A program made the translations under genes and the position numbers. 64,000 nucleotides of DNA from Shinisaurus crocodilurus (taxonomy: Eukaryota; Chordata; Lepidosauria; Squamata; Shinisauridae), in contig CM037877.1 in assembly GCA_021292165.1 (NCBI GenBank), positions 126,794,402-126,858,401 of the forward strand, written 5' to 3'. Below, in pieces: positions 12,081 to 23,770 of this stretch. The first letter of the stretch is position 1. Each line of letters opens with the position of its first letter. The notes beneath the pieces were generated by a model. The model was not told the origin of the DNA, made no database searches, and saw only the letters and a list, made by a program, of their open reading frames with translations.

Positions 12081-12722
12081 GCACACAATATCTGCAAAAA
12101 AAAAAGATTACCCACACAGGAGCACAGTTACGTGAGTGCAGAAATCAGGACCCTCGGTGGGGCAATGTCAGGGGGTAGGGTACCTGGTGTCAGAGTGCAG
12201 CAGGTACCAACCCTGGACATGGACCCAGAGAGGGTCCAAATGGGCTTTTTCTTCCTTTGCTTTCTCTTGACAGGTATCAAAGGGCAATCTGTCAATGGAA
12301 AGCAAAGGTGCCAGTGATCTTTGCTCGTGAAAAGGGGTGGTGAAATTTACATTCCCTTCATGATGAGATCCTCATCCCCCCCCCCCCAATAGTCCTCAGG
12401 GTGATGCACGTTTTGCGCTTTTTCCAGAGACTCTAGCTTCTTGGGAAGGTGCAAAAGTGTATCCCACCACCTTCTCTGGGTCCCCTTTAAATGGGGGGTT
12501 TGACAGGGCAATGGTTTGTTTGTTTTTTACTGGGACATACACAGCCATGTGTCCCAGTCAAAAACCACTCATTGCCCTGTCAAAAACCCCTTTTAAAGGG
12601 GACCCAGAGTTTTGAGAGCTAGCTGTCAAAACTCCTTTTCCCTAGAAAAGAGGTGGGATGCACTTTTGCACCTTCCTGAGCAGCTAGAATCTCAAGGAAA
12701 AGTGCAAAATGTGCATCATTTT

Positions 12723-13228
12723 CTACTTTTCTAAAAATTGTCAGCTCATTCATCAAGGACATAAAATTCAGTATTGTCCAAAAGTGATCAAATATTTAGC
12801 ATATGAATAGCCTTGGTATGTGCTAAGGAAAAAAAACCCCAAAGGAAGAGTAATGAGTGGGACAGAATCTGGAATCTTCCAGTGTTTGAAGTGGTTCACA
12901 TACATTATCTCCATAGTATTTAGAACAGCTTTTTAAGGTAAGCTAAAATATTGAAGATGGAGGTCCTAAGGGAGAGGTGGACAACTTGTGGCCCTTTTGG
13001 CCTACAACTCCCATCATCCACGACCATTGGCTAGGGCTGATGGGAGTTGTCGTCCAAAACATCTGGAGGGCTGCAAGTTGCCCATCCCTGATAAAGATCA
13101 CCTAATGAGTTTGCAACTCAGGTGAGATTTGACTTAGGAACATCTTAGCTCCAGTACCATGCATTTGAGACAGATGCTGGATTTTATATTTCCAAACATG
13201 GGGGAGCAGCCATTATGTACGTACTTCT
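12723..13228 (+). repeat. 506-bp direct duplicate, copy B, inserted in the foldback arm
   Basis: This copy is almost identical to 9651-10156. Its flanks, GTGCATCA on the left and GAGGACTAT on the right, are contiguous in the opposite foldback arm (reverse complement at about 12391-12408). Copy B is therefore an insertion into that element. No clear target-site duplication was found. Confidence 0.9.
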
Positions 13229-13800
13229 GAGGACTATCAGGGCAAAGAAGAAAAAAAGAAAAGAAAAGATGAGGATCTCACCACAAAGGGGTATAAATTT
13301 CACCATCCCCTTTTCGTGAGCAAAGATCACTCACGCCTTTGCTTTCTGTTGACAGTTTGCCTTTTGACAGCTGTCAAGGGAAAGCAAAGGAAGAAAAAGC
13401 CTATTTAGACCCTCTTTGAGTCAGTGCCCAGGGTTAGTACCTGCTGCACACTCACACCAGGTACCCCCCACGGCATTGCCCAACCAAAGTTCTCGATTTC
13501 TGCTCTCGTGCAACTGCAGGTAAAAAAAATTTAAAAATGAAAAGTTTTGCACACATTGTGTGCAGAAAAAAATGGGGATGGCAAAAGCCGACTGCCAAGC
13601 TGGACTGCACAATCGCCAGGGAAAAACGGGTAAAGGGACAAAAAGCTGTGGAGAGCCGAAAATGGCTTGCGATCGAGGTGGGGAGGGGGCAAGCAATCCA
13701 CGGTGAGCCCGATCATCTCTCAGGTGCACGATGGGTTGTTTGCAGAACAACGAACCCACCGTGGCTTATTGCCAGAGTGGGTTGTCATGATGTGCGAACT

Positions 13801-14652
13801 CGCCCATTGATTTCTGCACTAAAACCAGCTAGGCAGGTTTTTTTCCTTATCAATTGGGAACTCCACCCAACACAGATTTAGCAGGTGACAATTTTCCTAC
13901 CACTTAACTCCATGCAGGAAAAGCTTCATATGCCAAATTTCTGTATGTCAACTTAATGTGTAGACAGAGTAGAGCCAGGGCCAGGACAAACTGGCAAGCT
14001 CATTGGGGAGAGAGGTTGTAGCCCAGATGTTTGTAGGGGGCTGCCCCATAGAGCCATGGAGTAAGTTGTGTTGCATCCAATGTGTGAAATTGCCTCTTCC
14101 CTCATCACATGCACACCTCATCTGTCAGCTTTTCCTGCTAGCTGAAAGTAATGCTTCTTCCCCTGCTGCTTCCAGTTAAGTACACGTTCCTACATTTTAT
14201 TTTTAATTATTTAGTCTAAAGTTTCTTATGCCACCTTCAGTATAAATATTCACAGGGTGGCTCAAAACAATATGCAAAACTCAACACTAAAAAAATTTAG
14301 TCAGCTAAAAAACATTTCCACATTTCCTGTTCAGTTCTCCCAGAAGCAATCAGAAGAATGCCTCCCTTCTTCCCTCAAGGATCTAATCACACTCCTATTC
14401 CCACTATTCCAAGTAGACCAAGTCATAGCTCTTTCCTTCCCCTTTGCATGGTTTGAAGCATGAAGAAAGTCCCTGAGGACATTAATCTTTCTGTACTGCT
14501 TGCCCGGCAGCTGCAGATCATGAGAGAAGAATTCTGAATACATGCAACACATGTTGGCATTCACCTCCCCCCACCCCAGCTGGCAGCCTTTCTTCTAAGC
14601 TTGCTGAACTTCCCAGAAATTGCTAACCCAGCCCCTTGGAATCATTCTAGAC
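13801..14652. other. Constant intron 1, no gene seen
   Basis: Non-coding sequence with no repeat or coding motif that I recognise beyond a short LINE-tail-like piece near 14190-14270. Confidence 0.4.
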
Positions 14653-14773
14653 CAGTGTTCTCCAACCTTGGGTCCCCAGATGTTTTTGGCCTACAACTCC
14701 CAGCTACGCTGGCTGGGGCATGCTGGGAGTTGTAGGCCAAAAACATCTGGGGACCCAAGGTTGGAGAACACTG
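14653..14773. mobile_element. hAT-type MITE, CAGTGTTCTCC family
   Basis: A 121-bp palindrome of the same family as 5245-5370. The flanks TTCTAGAC and GTCTAGAC match at 7 of 8 positions. Confidence 0.88.
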
Positions 14774-14810
14774 GTCTAGACTCAGAGATTCTGCTTCTTA
14801 GGGCACCCTT

Positions 14811-14941
14811 CCCCAAACTAGTGTCCTCTGGATGTTTTGAACTTCAATTCCTATCAGCCCCCACCAGGATGGCCAATGGTCAGGAATGCTGGGAGTTATA
14901 GTCCAAAACAACTGGAGGGCACCAGGTTAGGGGAGGCTGCC
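14811..14941. mobile_element. hAT-like palindromic MITE (second family)
   Basis: Inverted halves share the phrases CTGGATGTTTTGAACTTCAA and GTTATAGTCCAAAACAACTG. The flanks TCTTAGGG and CCTTAGGG match at 7 of 8. Related copies lie at about 9901-10021, 12963-13090, 26822-26962 and 36826-36930. Confidence 0.75.
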
Positions 14942-16485
14942 TTAGGGTCTCCTTTACCTACATGCCATAGCAAAGCAAAAAAAAAAAAAAAGACCCCTCT
15001 AGTCCCTTTTCTACCTGCTGCCTCCCAGAATCCCTCTCCCCTCTTTGCTGCCTTTTAAACACTTCTTAGTGAGGGGGGGGGGGGTTGGTGAATATATTTT
15101 TTACTATGGAGAACATATGAGGAGAATGGGCTGCGCCCGTGTCACAGCTTATCCACTGACTACCATGTTTTTCAGAGCTCTGTCCTGGGAAAAGTCCCAT
15201 TCTTTAAACCTCTGAATTTTCAAGAAGCAGCTATGTTTGACTTATCGAGATTGAAAAACTGGGGGAAAGTAGGGGGAGAACGGATGGTAATAGCGTGTTA
15301 AATTGTCCAGTTTGTTTTTAATAGAAGCCTACCTGTTAATACTGAGTTGGGATGTGATCCCTCACTGCTGGGGCCATAAACATAGGTAATGAAGGATCTA
15401 AGGTAGCTAGCGCTTCTTGCTTCCTTTTCTGATTCCTGCCTTCTGCTGTGTGAGACCCTTGGGCCATTTATCCCAGTACTGTCTCCAGGCAGAGATGTCC
15501 CCATCCCGCTATCCTGATATTTTCCAAAAATCAAATCCAATGGGGCTAACAAATTCCATTAAAATGCCAGTAAAAATGCAGTATGGACATACAATAGTTT
15601 AATGGAAGAAGTATTTGTGATGCAGTCAATGTAGTACACACACAGTGTGTTGCCATGGAAACTGCCAGTGTGCTAGATGCCAGAGGGCCTAGCCTTTAAA
15701 AGATGCTGAACAGTGCTGGCTGGCTCTACCAGATAGGAAAGCGGGGGTTTTTTTTAAAGAAAGAAAGTGTTGCTTTATTTATTCCAGAAGAGTCTGATGG
15801 CATGGTTCTGTTCTTTTCCCTCTTTCACATCTTGTATGTGAAAGTGATTTATAGCATAATGCATACATAACCTAGCATATGATCTTTGCTGATTTCTTCT
15901 AATTCTGTCTGCTAAGTAGCTTACATGAACTTGCTTGAGTGTTACAGTCCTGCTCAGGGGGCCCTTTTCCGGGTTCCCCTGCTGTCCAAGGAGAGAGGGC
16001 CTTGTCAGTTGTGGTGCCTTTCCAGGGAGGTTATCCTGTGTTGGGGACGCAGTTGGGGTGGTGCTGACTATGTGCCAACTCCCTTTGCCATATCCGGCGA
16101 ATCTCGACACAGTAACTGATTTGTTATGTTGCCTTTCTAGAACATATGAAGCTGCCTTACAGGATTCTCATGCCATTTTAACAACTGTTGATTATTTGCT
16201 CTGTTTTTACAGTTTTATTGACAGTTACTGTTTTTACATAATCCACTTTGGCTGACTGAAGATTAGGGTAAAAAAATGTCTAATATAAATCAAGAAAAAG
16301 CCATCATTCAGATAGTGTGTTCTATTTTCTGTTCAAACTTTGCTAATATCATTTGAACAGATTCAAGATAACAGGAAATATTTTTTTAATCATTACATGT
16401 AACTCTCCATTACATTTTTTTCTTTTTAGGAAAATAGGGGATATTTCCCCAAGAAATTATCCTTTGGGACTAATTCTGAAGATAA
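14942..16485. other. Constant intron 1, non-coding with an RFX-type motif
   Basis: I see no gene or long repeat. It holds a poly-A run at about 14977-14991, G runs at about 15074-15085, and a perfect X-box palindrome at 15649-15662 (separate entry). A short CTCF-like core (CCAGAGGGC) follows at about 15677-15690. Confidence 0.45.
15649..15662. promoter_or_regulatory. Candidate RFX (X-box) binding site
   Basis: GTTGCCATGGAAAC matches the consensus X-box bound by RFX factors, with two half-sites separated by AT. It is a sequence match only; occupancy is unknown. Confidence 0.45.
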
Positions 16486-16739
16486 TGGGTTGGATCCAGG
16501 ATCTTTCTTCCACAAGAGGAAAGGATCCACTCATGGAAGTTCCCTCTACCCTGGGGATTCCCCCTCTCTCTCCCCTCCCCCTGCCATATACACCCCACAG
16601 CTCACCCCATTCAGCATGGTCCTCTGACTCTCTGTGTAGAATTTTGAGGGGGTTGGAGGAGCCGCCCCGGGAAGGAGGGGGGTGAGGAAGTTCACTTCCA
16701 CCAGCACAATTGATCCAGCATGAATCTGGACCCAACCCA
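16486..16739. mobile_element. PIF/Harbinger-like MITE with TAA target duplication
   Basis: This 254-bp element begins TGGGTTGGATCCAG and ends CTGGACCCAACCCA. TAA lies on both sides (16483-16485 and 16740-16742). A 3-bp TWA duplication is the Harbinger signature. Relatives are at 33646-33899 and about 62721-62812. Confidence 0.75.
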
Positions 16740-17679
16740 TAATTAGCCCCAAACCAGCTTTGGTGTATAAAATGTAGTCATTGCATTGAAGTTAGATGCA
16801 TTTGATTTCCTTATCAGCAAAAAATACGGTATATAATGTTTTTAGCAACGTATAACACACCCCTTTCCAATGAGCTCAGATCCCACCTTCAGCACCTGAA
16901 CAATCCTAGACACGCACACGCCATTTTATTCTTGCTTTACACACATAAAGGCCTTAACTAACCACCTTGGGCAGGTTTTACATTCGTTTCTTTCCTAATT
17001 CCTGTTTCCTCTATGTTCTGTAGTATTGGACTGCATGAGCTGGCTTTAACAACAAAAGCATACAACAAAGGATCTCAGAAAGTATTCATACTCTCTAAAA
17101 TATTTCTTTATTCTGTAAGCCATATGGTATACAGAGTATGCCTCCCACATTAAAGAGTCAAGTGTTTTTTATCAGCATTAGAGATAAATTATCTTTAGAA
17201 TGCTTGAGATTCAACCATTCTAAACCCATGCTTGCAAAAATATTTAATGGACTCCACTTCCTTCCTACATCCTAGCTTGCACATGATCAGCCAATATATT
17301 GTAAGTTCCCTGGAAGATTAGAATACCTGCTTTGCTTCTCTGACTTCAGCCCTGTATTTAGAAGTTTCTCAGGGGGCTTCGTTTTTATCTTTCCCCTTCT
17401 CATGTGATTATTCCACTGCCTGCCTCTTTTCTAGTATTCAATATTATTGCCTATCCTGGGCAGGGAGACTGTGGGGCAGAAGCAGAATGCTGTCTCCCCC
17501 CCCCCCCCATGTGGAGTTGTGATGAGTTCCAGGGCTGTGGAACTTTACATTTTACCACACAATAATAATGCTCTGGCTTTTTCCGCATATCTTTTTCATG
17601 CCATCCAACATTTCACAGATGAAAGCAGGAATGCATGGTAGGGGTAGGGGTAGGGGTAGAGTATTGCCTTTTTTGGGCA
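16740..17679. other. Constant intron 1, no gene seen
   Basis: AT-rich non-coding DNA. It holds a C run at 17499-17508 and a short GGGGTA array at 17637-17657 (three and a half units), which resembles but is not the vertebrate telomere repeat. Confidence 0.45.
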
Positions 17680-18550
17680 AGGTATTGGAGCGTGGGGCGC
17701 CTCCCAACTCCAGGGATTCCTGGATGAGTCGGATTATCTAGATCCATTTCAGTCTGACTTCAGGCCTGGTTACGGGACAGAATCAGCTTTGGTTGCCTTG
17801 ATAGACGACCTACGCTGGGAACTAGACAGGGGGAGTGTGTCCCTGTTGGTCCTGCTTGTCCTCTCAGCGGCTTTCGATACCATCGACCATGGTATCCTTC
17901 TGGGCCACTTCGCTGGGATGGGACTTGGGGGCACTGTTTTACAGCGGCTCCATTCCTTCCTGGAGGCGGGGCGGACCCAGAAGGCGGTGCTGGGGGACTT
18001 CTGTTTGACTCCCTGGCCCTTGGCCTGTGGAGTTCCTCAGGGTTCTGTTTTGTCCCCCATGTTATTTAACATATACATGAAGCTGTTGGGAGAGGTTGTC
18101 CAGAGTTTGGGGGTTTGGTGTCACCAGTATGCTGATGACACCCAACTCTATATTCTCCTTTCTATCTAATTCCAAGGAAGCTGTTGCTGTGCTAAACAGG
18201 TCTGTTGGCGGTAATGGACTAGATGAGGGCAAACAAATTGAAGCTTTATCCACACAAGACAGAGGTGCTCCTGGTCAGTTGGAAGGCAGATCAAGGAATA
18301 GGGAGTCAGCTTGTGTTGGATGGGGTTACACTCCGCCTGAAGACACAGGTTTGCAGCTTGGGTATACTTCTGGATTCATCCCTGAGCCTGGATGCCCAGG
18401 TTTCAGCGGTGGCCAGGAGTGCGTTTGCATAGTTAAAGCTAGTGCGCCAGCTGCACCCATTCCTATGTGGCCACAGTGACACATGCCTTAGTTACATCCC
18501 GTTTGGATTACTGTAACACGCTCTACGTGGGGCTGCCTGTGAAGAATGTT
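17680..18550 (+). mobile_element. L2-type LINE, 5' part of a copy split by a CR1
   Basis: This is a reverse transcriptase fragment in sense orientation. Motifs in order are FDTIDHGILLG, CGVPQGSVLSPMLFNIY and the catalytic YADDTQLY (YADD at 18128-18139). Frame breaks follow, then LKLYPHKTEVLLVSW and LGILLDSSLSLDAQVSAVA. The reading breaks inside RKL at the CR1 insertion and resumes at 19354 with QLVQRAAARLL. The element is degenerate and inactive. Confidence 0.88.
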
Positions 18551-19353
18551 CGGAAACTTAGAATAATAGAAAAGTAGAGTTGGAAGGGGCCTACAAGGCC
18601 ATCGAGTCCAACCCCCTGCTCAATGCAGGAATCCAGGTCAAAGCATCCCTGACAGATGATTGTCCAGCTGCACCTTGAATGCCTCCAGAGTGGGAGAGCC
18701 CACAACCTCCCTAGGTAGTTGGTTCCATTGTCTTATTGCTCTGACAGTCAGGAAATTTTTCCTGATGTTTAGGTGGAATCTAGGTTCCTGTAACTTGAGC
18801 CAATTATTCCGTGTCCTGCAAACTGGGATGATCGAGAAGAGATCCTGGCCCTCCTCTGTGTGACAACAGTACTTCAAGTACTGGAAGAGTGCGATCATAT
18901 CTCCCCTCAGTCTCCTCTTCTGAAGGCTAAACATGCCCAGTTCTTTCAGTCTCTCCTCATAGGGCCTTGTTTCCAGTCCCTTTATCATCCTTGTTGCCCT
19001 CCTCTGAACCCTCTCCAGTTTGTCTACGTCCTTCTGAAAGTGTGGTGCCCAGAACTGGACGCAATACTCAAGATGAGGCCTAACCAGTGCCGAGTAAAGG
19101 GGAATTATCACTTCACGCGATTTGGAAGCTATACTTCTATTAATGCAGCCCAAAATAGCATTTGCCTTCTTTGCAGCCACATTGCATTGCTGGCTCATAC
19201 TCAGTTTGTGATCTACCACAATTCCAAGATCCTTCTCACTTGTGGTATTGTTGAGCCAAGTGTCCCCTATTCTGTAACTCTGCATTTGGTTTCCTTTCCC
19301 TAGGTGCAGCACTTGGCATTTATCCCTATTAAATTTCATTCTGTTGTTTTCAG
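18551..19353 (-). mobile_element. CR1 LINE 3' fragment inserted in the L2 copy
   Basis: An antisense CR1 3' end. On the minus strand it reads [27 protein letters not shown] and [14 protein letters not shown] without frame breaks to its natural end, followed by the 3' tail. It is 5'-truncated at the codons for AENNRMKF. The fact that it splits the L2 shows that it is the younger of the two. Confidence 0.94.
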
Positions 19354-19960
19354 CTGGTTCAAAGAGCTGCTGCCAGACTGCTGACTGGGGCTGGCTACAG
19401 GGAGCATACAACTCCTCTGTTACAACAGCTTCACTGGTTCCCAGTCTGTTTCCGGGCACAATTCAGAGTGCGGGTTATGACCTATAAAGCCCTATACGGC
19501 TCGGGTCCAGGTTATCTGAAAGACCGTATTCTCCCCTACAAGCCTGCCCGCTCTTTGAGATTTTCTGGGGAGGCCCTTCTCTTAGTTCCGCCACCATCCC
19601 AGGCACACCTGGCAGGAACGCAGCAGAGGGCCTCCTCAGTGGTTGCTCCAACACTCTGGGACTCCCTTCCCAGGGAGGCTAGAATGATTGGCACCTTCCT
19701 TAGTATGCTTTCGAAGGCAGGCAAAAACTTTCTTGTTCCAGCAGGCCTTCAGGGAATAAAAATTGGACCTATGAGAAAGTGATGGATTTGCACTGTTCTT
19801 ATAGTTATTGTTGTTTTAGCTGTGATATTCTATATAATATTAATACTATTTCTGATTTAATTATATTTTTAACTTTTGTATTTTTCTATATGTTATGTTT
19901 TAATTGTACAAATATTAATGTTGTGAAGCCGCCTTGAGTCCCAGTACTGGGAAAAAGGTG

Positions 19961-20003
<43 letters not shown>
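19354..20003 (+). mobile_element. L2-type LINE, 3' part, with (GAT)n tail
   Basis: This continues the L2 reading frame (QLVQRAAARLLTGAGY, then VMTYKALYGSGPGYL and SLPREARM). It ends in a 3' region with GCCGCCTTGAGTCCC and a pure (GAT)n microsatellite at 19962-20003. Together with 17680-18550 it is one interrupted copy. Confidence 0.88.
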
Positions 20004-20679
20004 AGAGTCCGAAAGCCCAGCAGTGCAATTTGGCAGACAATGGTGGGGCCAGTACAATTCTATTTTTAACAGTAACTAAAAGTGCAGAGAAACAGATGGT
20101 TCCAAGGCAATTCAAATACAAACACACACACCCATCCATTCATATCGTTTAGTAAGCACTGGCCCTATTTTACACCAAGGCACAGTAATAAATGACTAGC
20201 CAAAGATCAGTCAGTGAATCCATGGGGCAGCGTCCACTGGAGTGCTGTGCCTGTGAAGGACTGCCAATTGGTCCTTTACTCAAGACCAGAGTTCAAAGGT
20301 GCAAAACTGCCAGCCTTGGCTCTGCCGTCTTGACTTGATTCTCTCAGGGCCTTGCCCTTGGTCTATACGCTGGATTTGAGCACTGAACCACAGAGGAACT
20401 ACACACACCGTGTGGGGTAAAACCAGGAAAGTTTATTTAAGGTAAACAGATTACAATAAAAGGTGGGAAATGAGGGAAGGGGGGGAAAGGTGGGGAGACA
20501 CTTTGGTATACACAGTAGAGCTACAAAACAACAAAACTAGTGCCTTACTATATAAATACCCAGGCACTTACTCCTTGCCTGAGGGGTGGTCCTCTTCAGG
20601 GCTTGCCTCAGCAAAAAAGCTCTACTCCTGCGAAAGCGTGCAGACAACAACAACCCAAACCAGAAGCCACAGCTGGCAG
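20004..20679. other. Constant intron 1, no gene seen
   Basis: Non-coding sequence with no repeat that I recognise. GCTGGCAG at 20672-20679 is the left target duplication of the next element. Confidence 0.45.
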
Positions 20680-21180
20680 CAGGAACGGTGCAGGGCTGTT
20701 TGGCGCCCTAGGCCAAATTATATTTAGCGCCCCCCCTCTCGTGCCGTGGGGGGGCTCCGGAGCAAAGCAGCCTTGCTCTGCAACACCCCCCCCCCGCGCG
20801 CTGCCGCCGCCGCCACCACCATCTACCTTTCCCCCCACCCCCCGATGCTGGCTGCTGCTGCTGCCGTCGCCTCCGACGCGACGGGACCCCCGCGCTTTTT
20901 TTTTTTGGCCGGGGAAACCAGGGCAACAGGGCTGTTTAAGCCCTGTTGCCCTGGTTCCTCCCGCCAAAACAACGCCGGCAGGGCTCCGGAAACGACGCGA
21001 AGGTGGCTGGCGGGCGGGGGGGAGGTGCGGCGGCGGCGGGCGGGCGGGGAGGCGCAGCGGAGGCGGCAGGCGGGGCAGGAGCGCGCCAGCGGCAAGGAAG
21101 GAGCGCAGCGTTTCTGCGCCCTCTTCCTCCACGCGCCCTAGGCAGCCGCCTGGGTCTGCCTAGCAGTAGCGCCAGCCCTG
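20680..21180. mobile_element. GC-rich hAT-like non-autonomous element with perfect 8-bp TSD
   Basis: This 501-bp, very GC- and CpG-rich segment is flanked by GCTGGCAG (20672-20679 and 21181-21188). Its right end in reverse complement reads CAGGGCTGGCGCTACTG; the left side carries CAGGGCTGTTTGGCGCC. It has an internal inverted repeat around 20910-20965 (AACCAGGGCAACAGGGC and its complement). The several overlapping GC-rich open frames here are not genes. Confidence 0.72.
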
Positions 21181-21188
21181 GCTGGCAG

Positions 21189-23035
21189 TATAGATCCCCC
21201 CCCCTTTCCTTAGCTTGGCTGTCCTTGGCCAATCAGGATGAACTTCATCTGGGCTAGGTGGAAGAGAGGTGACTCTTTGATCTTGAATAGAGTGCTTGGG
21301 CCACATTTGCATGGGAGACTCTGAAGAAGTCTTCACAAGAAGCTACATTTGCATAGGATTCCCCACCACCAGTTGGGATTACCTCATTTATATGTGTGGA
21401 GGGGTGTGCCCCGCCAATTCCCGAGGGGAGGGAGGCAACCGGAAACAGACAAAAATGCTCATTTCTGGAACAGCTGACACCAAAGGAGAATCACGGAAAT
21501 ACAAGTTTTACCAAAAAAGTGTGAAAACACCACCGTGATCAGAACTTTCTTTCATCCTTTCTTTCATCTGTTTTTAATTTTTTTTTTTTTTACAGTGCAT
21601 GTTGCAATATATTAAATTTGTTGTATTAATATAAACTTTCAGTAATCAATCTTTACAAATTCTTCAATACTCATGCTGTAACATAGAGTCTTAAACATAT
21701 ATACTGTAATTGTACAAATAACCAGTGGTAATTACCCCCCTACAATCTCAGGGGTTTAGCATCCACCCAACTTGCTGTATTGTGCTTTATAGAGTTAATG
21801 AAAATCTTCCTCTGTTTTTTCTTTTTCTTTATGGAGTTGCTGCAGCCTTTCCTCTTATTTTTTGAGATGGCCTTCAAGATGGCCTTCAAGTAAGCCTTCC
21901 TCTCCATCTTTTCTTTCTGAGTGGCTTAAAGCATTATTCCTCCTTGGAATGATTTCCAGAATCCTGATATTCACAATATCCTCACTTATTTTCCCAACAA
22001 GAAACCGGTTTGGAATTCTTGTTTCGTGCATAATTGCCTTTATCAAGGGTCTGAAGGATAGTCGTGGGCTGTATCAGTATCAATACATTGTTATCTTTTA
22101 TGTGGGTTGCTATTACGCTTAAATCCTATCCTTTTCCACTCGTGGCATTAAGAAGCAGGGGTTGCAGAGTGATGGCATATCTCACACACAGATCAAAACC
22201 CCAGCACCACTCTCTTAAGCATTGACACACACCCCTCCCAACACAAACACACTTCCATGGCCAGGAAACTACAACCAGAAAATACATATGTTGCTTTCTC
22301 TCCCACTCGGCGATCTATTTCTAGTTTCCCCCCTCACTTTCCTTTCAACAACTCTTCACCAAAAATTGCTTCTTTTTGTTTGTTTGTTTGTTTGTTTGTT
22401 TACACACACACACACACACACACACTTTATAATTTCAGGGTTGGAAAGTGGGGGTGGGGACCTAGCAAGGAGGGCAGTCCTTGTGCTGCAGGGAAGGTGG
22501 CCCCTCATAGCTCGCCCCCGCCCCATTTGCCCCAAGGCTCAGTAGGGCTTAGCTCTAGACTCTGTTTTCAATAGAAGGGCTGAGTCCTGGAATATGTGCC
22601 TCTGAGCATATGTAGCATGTCATTCCTTATCATTGACCATCTTCACTTTTCTGCCACCCTGCATACTTGGAATTCAGGACCAGACTGCTTCCAATGACAC
22701 GCTTAGCCCAGGGCTGAGCCCCACTTTCTTGCCACACACACACTTCTGATTTTCTCTGTTTCAGCAGCCCAGTTCACAAAATAAAGATGCCCAATAATAG
22801 TAATAACAATAATAATAACAACAACAACAACACTTACCCACACAGTGGAAGATGGTACTTCATGATTTAATTGTTATAGCTTATTAATAAATTGATGACT
22901 AAAGCAAACACCTCTCTTGTCCATTCCTCACCCCTGCAAATGTCTGCTGCAGCTTTGGCTGGCTTTCCCCCTAATCTCAGTATGCTGGGAGAAGCAGAAA
23001 CAGCCAATAGTACAAGTTTCTAATTTGCATTTAGC
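21189..23035. other. Constant intron 1, no gene seen
   Basis: Non-coding. Simple sequences are a T run (about 21578-21592), (GTTT)n at 22377-22401, (AC)n at 22402-22425 and (AAT)n/(AAC)n at about 22793-22832. Confidence 0.5.
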
Positions 23036-23160
23036 ATTGAATGTAAGAACATAGGAAGAGCCCTGCTGGATCAGACCAAGGGTCCATCTAATCCAGCATT
23101 CTGTTCACACCGTGGCCAGCCAGCTGCCCACTGGAAGTCCCCCCCAGCAGGACACAAGTG
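23036..23160 (+). repeat. Amniote interspersed repeat fragment
   Basis: This carries the phrases AACATAGGAAGAGCCCTGC and GGATCAGACCAAGGGTCCA, then TCTAATCCAGCATTCTGTT. They are widely repeated in reptile genomes. I do not assign a class. Confidence 0.6.
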
Positions 23161-23770
23161 CAATTGAGTGTATTGAAGCTTGGGGAGGAAAGTTCAGAGG
23201 GAAAAATAAGTTTGGGCGGGGGGGGGGGAGGATATAATTTTTTTAATATATAAGTAAAAAATAAATTTAGAAAAATGCAATCTGCAACTGCATTTGAAAG
23301 ACTACATTTCATGTCGGTTTCTTTTCTTGCCTCAGTATGAACTTATAGTTATGTGATCAACAATGACAATAGTTGGCCTCACTATAATGTACAGGATGTA
23401 AAGAATATAAAAGGTATATATACAAATTTAGTAGAGAAAGCTTGCTATGATTACTCAGCATCATGTTTAGACACCACAGGCATGTGTAATCTCAACTCCC
23501 CCACCCCCAGCCACCAGAAAGACACCTCACTGTTTCTTTAAAATAGAAATGCTGTAGGGGAGAGTTTCTCGCAGGACAGGGCTCTGAAGCTGTTGCTGAT
23601 ATATCTGTGGACAGTTGGCAGGCCAGCATTTTTGGCAAGTGGATTTCTCATTTGATTAAGGAAATGAGAAAACCGAAAGGCTCGCTCTCTCACCCTCACT
23701 CTTGCTCTCTCTGAGCCCCAGTCCTCCCCTTCCCACATTTATTTATTATATGTATTTATTATATTTTTAA

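Larger units (their letters stand above)
11620..13800. mobile_element. Roughly 2-kb foldback DNA element, right arm interrupted by a 506-bp duplicate
   Basis: Sequence from about 11640 to 12545 pairs in reverse complement with about 12560 to 13790 once 12723-13228 is removed. Examples of paired segments are 12395-12500 with 12600-12720, 12120-12385 with 13250-13520, and 11850-11990 with 13580-13690. The right terminus reads GCGAACTCGCCC; in reverse complement it resembles the ends of the foldbacks at 51721 and 58440. No transposase was seen, so this is a non-autonomous foldback. Its left boundary is uncertain. Confidence 0.7.

Noticed and set aside
17637..17657. Interstitial telomere repeat
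   Set aside because: The unit is GGGGTA, not TTAGGG, and only about three and a half copies are present.
20540..21257. Several GC-rich open frames up to 207 codons
   Set aside because: They are present on both strands, Arg/Ala/Pro/Gly-rich, and inside a transposon bounded by 8-bp duplications.
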